Source of the DNA: Mixta hanseatica
GTDB lineage: Bacteria > Pseudomonadota > Gammaproteobacteria > Enterobacterales > Enterobacteriaceae
Direction of reading: 5' to 3'
DNA length: 64,000 bases
Assembly (NCBI RefSeq): GCF_023517775.1
Contig: NZ_CP082904.1
Coordinates: 992,001 to 1,056,000 of the forward strand
Shown piece after piece: positions 62,862 to 64,000 of this stretch (positions within the stretch are counted from its first letter, which is position 1; each line of letters starts with the position of its first letter). The position numbers were made by a program, and so were the translations under genes. Under the pieces are notes generated by a model. The model searched no databases. It saw only the letters and a program-made list of their open reading frames with translations, and had not been told where the DNA came from.

Positions 62862-63267
62862 ACAGATACGCCGGAACCTAATAGACGCAATCAATAAACT
62901 CCCCCTCGACGAACACCACCCCCTCACAGTACGCATCACCGATTTTGACCGCTCTCTCCTGCAAAACTCCCTGTTTCACGCGCTCTGTGGAGACGTGGCA
63001 AAACAGGCTATTTGGCTGGAGAAAACGCGCACGCCGGTGCAGTGGAAAATGCTGTTTGTATCAGGCCATGCGGTAGCTACCGGACTGGGTGCTGATGTTG
63101 TGCCCGGGCTGGAGGGTGAATTCTGCAATATCAGGGAATCGACGGCAAAAATGGGCATAAAACGGATGGCGAGCCTCATTGAGTATTCGACAGCCTGGGC
63201 AGTTGGCAACGGCGTACAGCTGCGTGAGGTTCGGTACAGCAACGACTATTACGGAAGAGCAGCATGA
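62830..63267 (+). CDS. ninB: NinB recombination protein (Orf/RecFOR-like)
   Basis: 145 residues from MEKQTFFLRNEQIRRNLIDAI, with GAGCAGAGCG upstream; a 12-codon extension in the preceding gene is rejected. ITDFDRSLLQNSLFHALCGDVAKQ and MGIKRMASLIEYSTAWAVGNGV match the lambda NinB pattern. NinB substitutes for RecFOR in loading onto SSB-coated DNA. Confidence 0.88.
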   Translation: MEKQTFFLRNEQIRRNLIDAINKLPLDEHHPLTVRITDFDRSLLQNSLFHALCGDVAKQAIWLEKTRTPVQWKMLFVSGHAVATGLGADVVPGLEGEFCNIRESTAKMGIKRMASLIEYSTAWAVGNGVQLREVRYSNDYYGRAA

Positions 63268-63476
63268 GAGCGCCAGTACCTTACAGCAAAGATGAAGTTG
63301 CATACATCCGGCGCGTTGCCGGGAAAGTTCCGGTTGAGGTTATTGCCCGTCAGCTGAACCGGACTGTGAAAAACGTCCGGGGCTGGGCATATCGCCGCCA
63401 GATAAAACTACGCGTTCCTGATTCGATTTTGAGCCGCTACTGGCAGAGCGAAAATAACAACGGGAGTGAGTCATGA
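63264..63476 (+). CDS. Small helix-turn-helix phage protein
   Basis: 70 residues: PYSKDEVAYIRRVAGKVPVEVIARQLNRTVKNVRGWAYRRQIKL is a homeodomain-like fold typical of DNA-binding regulators or terminase small-subunit relatives. ATGA-coupled on both sides. Target unknown. Confidence 0.68.
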   Translation: MRAPVPYSKDEVAYIRRVAGKVPVEVIARQLNRTVKNVRGWAYRRQIKLRVPDSILSRYWQSENNNGSES

Positions 63477-63634
63477 AATACACAAAACATTCACCGCAGG
63501 AATGCAGCCGCGTTAAGCAGCTACGGCAGCAAGGTCTGAGCTTTCAGATAATCAGCGAGCGCGTGGGTTATAACTCTGACCAGCTGCGCTACATGGAAAG
63601 CAGAGCGAGATTTACGGAGAGCCGACAGAAATGA
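63473..63634 (+). CDS. 53-residue helix-turn-helix phage protein
   Basis: MKYTKHSPQECSRVKQLRQQ is followed by GLSFQIISERVGYNSDQLRYM, a helix-turn-helix similar to the preceding gene. Both ends form ATGA overlaps. Function unknown. Confidence 0.7.
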   Translation: MKYTKHSPQECSRVKQLRQQGLSFQIISERVGYNSDQLRYMESRARFTESRQK

Positions 63635-63861
63635 CTGACAACGTGAATCACCCATCTCATTACACAACAGGCGGCATCGAGTGCATCGACGCTATGAAAG
63701 CCAGCATGAACAGTGAAGCCTTTTGCGGATATCTGAAAGGCAATATCCAAAAATACCTGTGGCGCTACGAAAAGAAGCTGGCACCGGCGGAAGACCTGAA
63801 GAAAGCGCGCTGGTATCTCGACAGGTTGATAACGGAGGTCGAGACATGCGGCAAAGAGTGA
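63631..63861 (+). CDS. DUF3310 phage protein
   Basis: 76 residues: NVNHPSHYTTGGIECIDAMKAS, FCGYLKGNIQKYLWRYEKK and DLKKARWYLDRLI give the complete DUF3310 pattern, related to T7 gp1.7 nucleotide kinase-like proteins. A nucleotide-related role is inferred from the family. Confidence 0.88.
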   Translation: MTDNVNHPSHYTTGGIECIDAMKASMNSEAFCGYLKGNIQKYLWRYEKKLAPAEDLKKARWYLDRLITEVETCGKE

Positions 63862-64000
63862 GCATTACACAGAAAAGTCTAGATAACCTGATATTCCGCA
63901 CTACCCGCCGCACCTCCCGCAAGAAACCAATTCCAACCGCCAGCCAGATAACCACGTTTGATTACGTAGGCGTCCTGCTGCGAGCGAAATGGGATCGTAT
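63846..64000 (+). CDS. NinE-like phage protein (5' part)
   Basis: The first 51 codons are present before the window ends. RRTSRKKPIPTASQITTFDYVGVLLRAKW matches the NinE layout (R.RKPIP..S.I.TF.Y...L....WL). It begins 16 bp before the DUF3310 stop. Function of NinE is not known. Confidence 0.72.
   Translation, partial: MRQRVSITQKSLDNLIFRTTRRTSRKKPIPTASQITTFDYVGVLLRAKWDR

Noticed and set aside
1..64000. CRISPR arrays, insertion sequences and rRNA genes
   Set aside because: No regularly spaced repeats, no transposase-like frames with terminal inverted repeats and no rRNA sequence were seen.

Overview
This window is chromosomal DNA of a gamma-proteobacterium of the order Enterobacterales. The backbone gene order yafD-mltD-gloB-yafS-rnhA-dnaQ-tRNA-Asp, yafV, fadE-gmhA-yafJ-yafK-dinB, pepD-gpt-frsA-crl-phoE-proBA-tRNA-Thr is that of the E. 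coli K-12 5-6 min region, and many proteins are near full-length matches to the E. coli ones. High GC in most genes and the hpx, mtn and dal gene sets suggest a Klebsiella-like or Erwiniaceae (Pantoea/Mixta-type) genome. The species cannot be fixed from the sequence alone.

Layout. (1) 1-4953: housekeeping genes ending at tRNA-Asp(GUC). (2) 4973-21490: a large purine-ring (hpx) catabolic cluster: allantoin permease, GntR regulator, allantoin racemase and allantoinase; the oxamate/carbamoyl amidohydrolase block hpxWXYZ; an RpiR regulator; a four-gene ABC importer; hpxJ and hpxK; then OHCU decarboxylase, HIU hydrolase and an NCS2 permease. I see sigma-54 promoters, one with an NtrC-like site, and TGTATACA palindromes that suit the GntR protein. 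The urate-forming and urate-oxidising steps are not here. (3) 21712-27958: methionine salvage (yafV-ybdL, mtnBCD, mtnA, mtnK) with MetJ boxes in both divergent promoters. (4) 28109-33454: a D-arabinitol cassette (SorC-type regulator, dalD, dalK, dalT), visibly lower in GC. (5) 33557-48788: backbone again, interrupted by an AT-rich two-gene insert (40069-40642). That insert encodes a small three-helix membrane protein overlapping a 99-residue glycine-rich peptide with a 15-residue GA-type double-glycine leader: an orphan class II microcin/immunity pair.

(6) 48789-64000: the left arm and early region of a lambdoid prophage integrated at tRNA-Thr(CGU). A leftward (pL) operon runs from an N-type antiterminator through a methyltransferase, many very small genes, RecE-like exonuclease/RecT, DUF1317, DUF550, Zn-ribbon proteins and a probable excisionase to the integrase at attL. 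The immunity region has a LexA-type CI, Cro and CII. The rightward operon has an O-like initiator with iterons, a DnaB-type helicase and the nin region (NinB; NinE-like gene cut by the window end). Three regularly spaced repressor operators lie between cI and cro, two near pL, and boxA/boxB-like nut sites sit on both arms. Late genes and attR lie beyond the window.

Several genes shorter than 60 codons were found by start/stop (ATGA) coupling and Shine-Dalgarno sites. All functions are inferred from remembered family features; no database search was possible.
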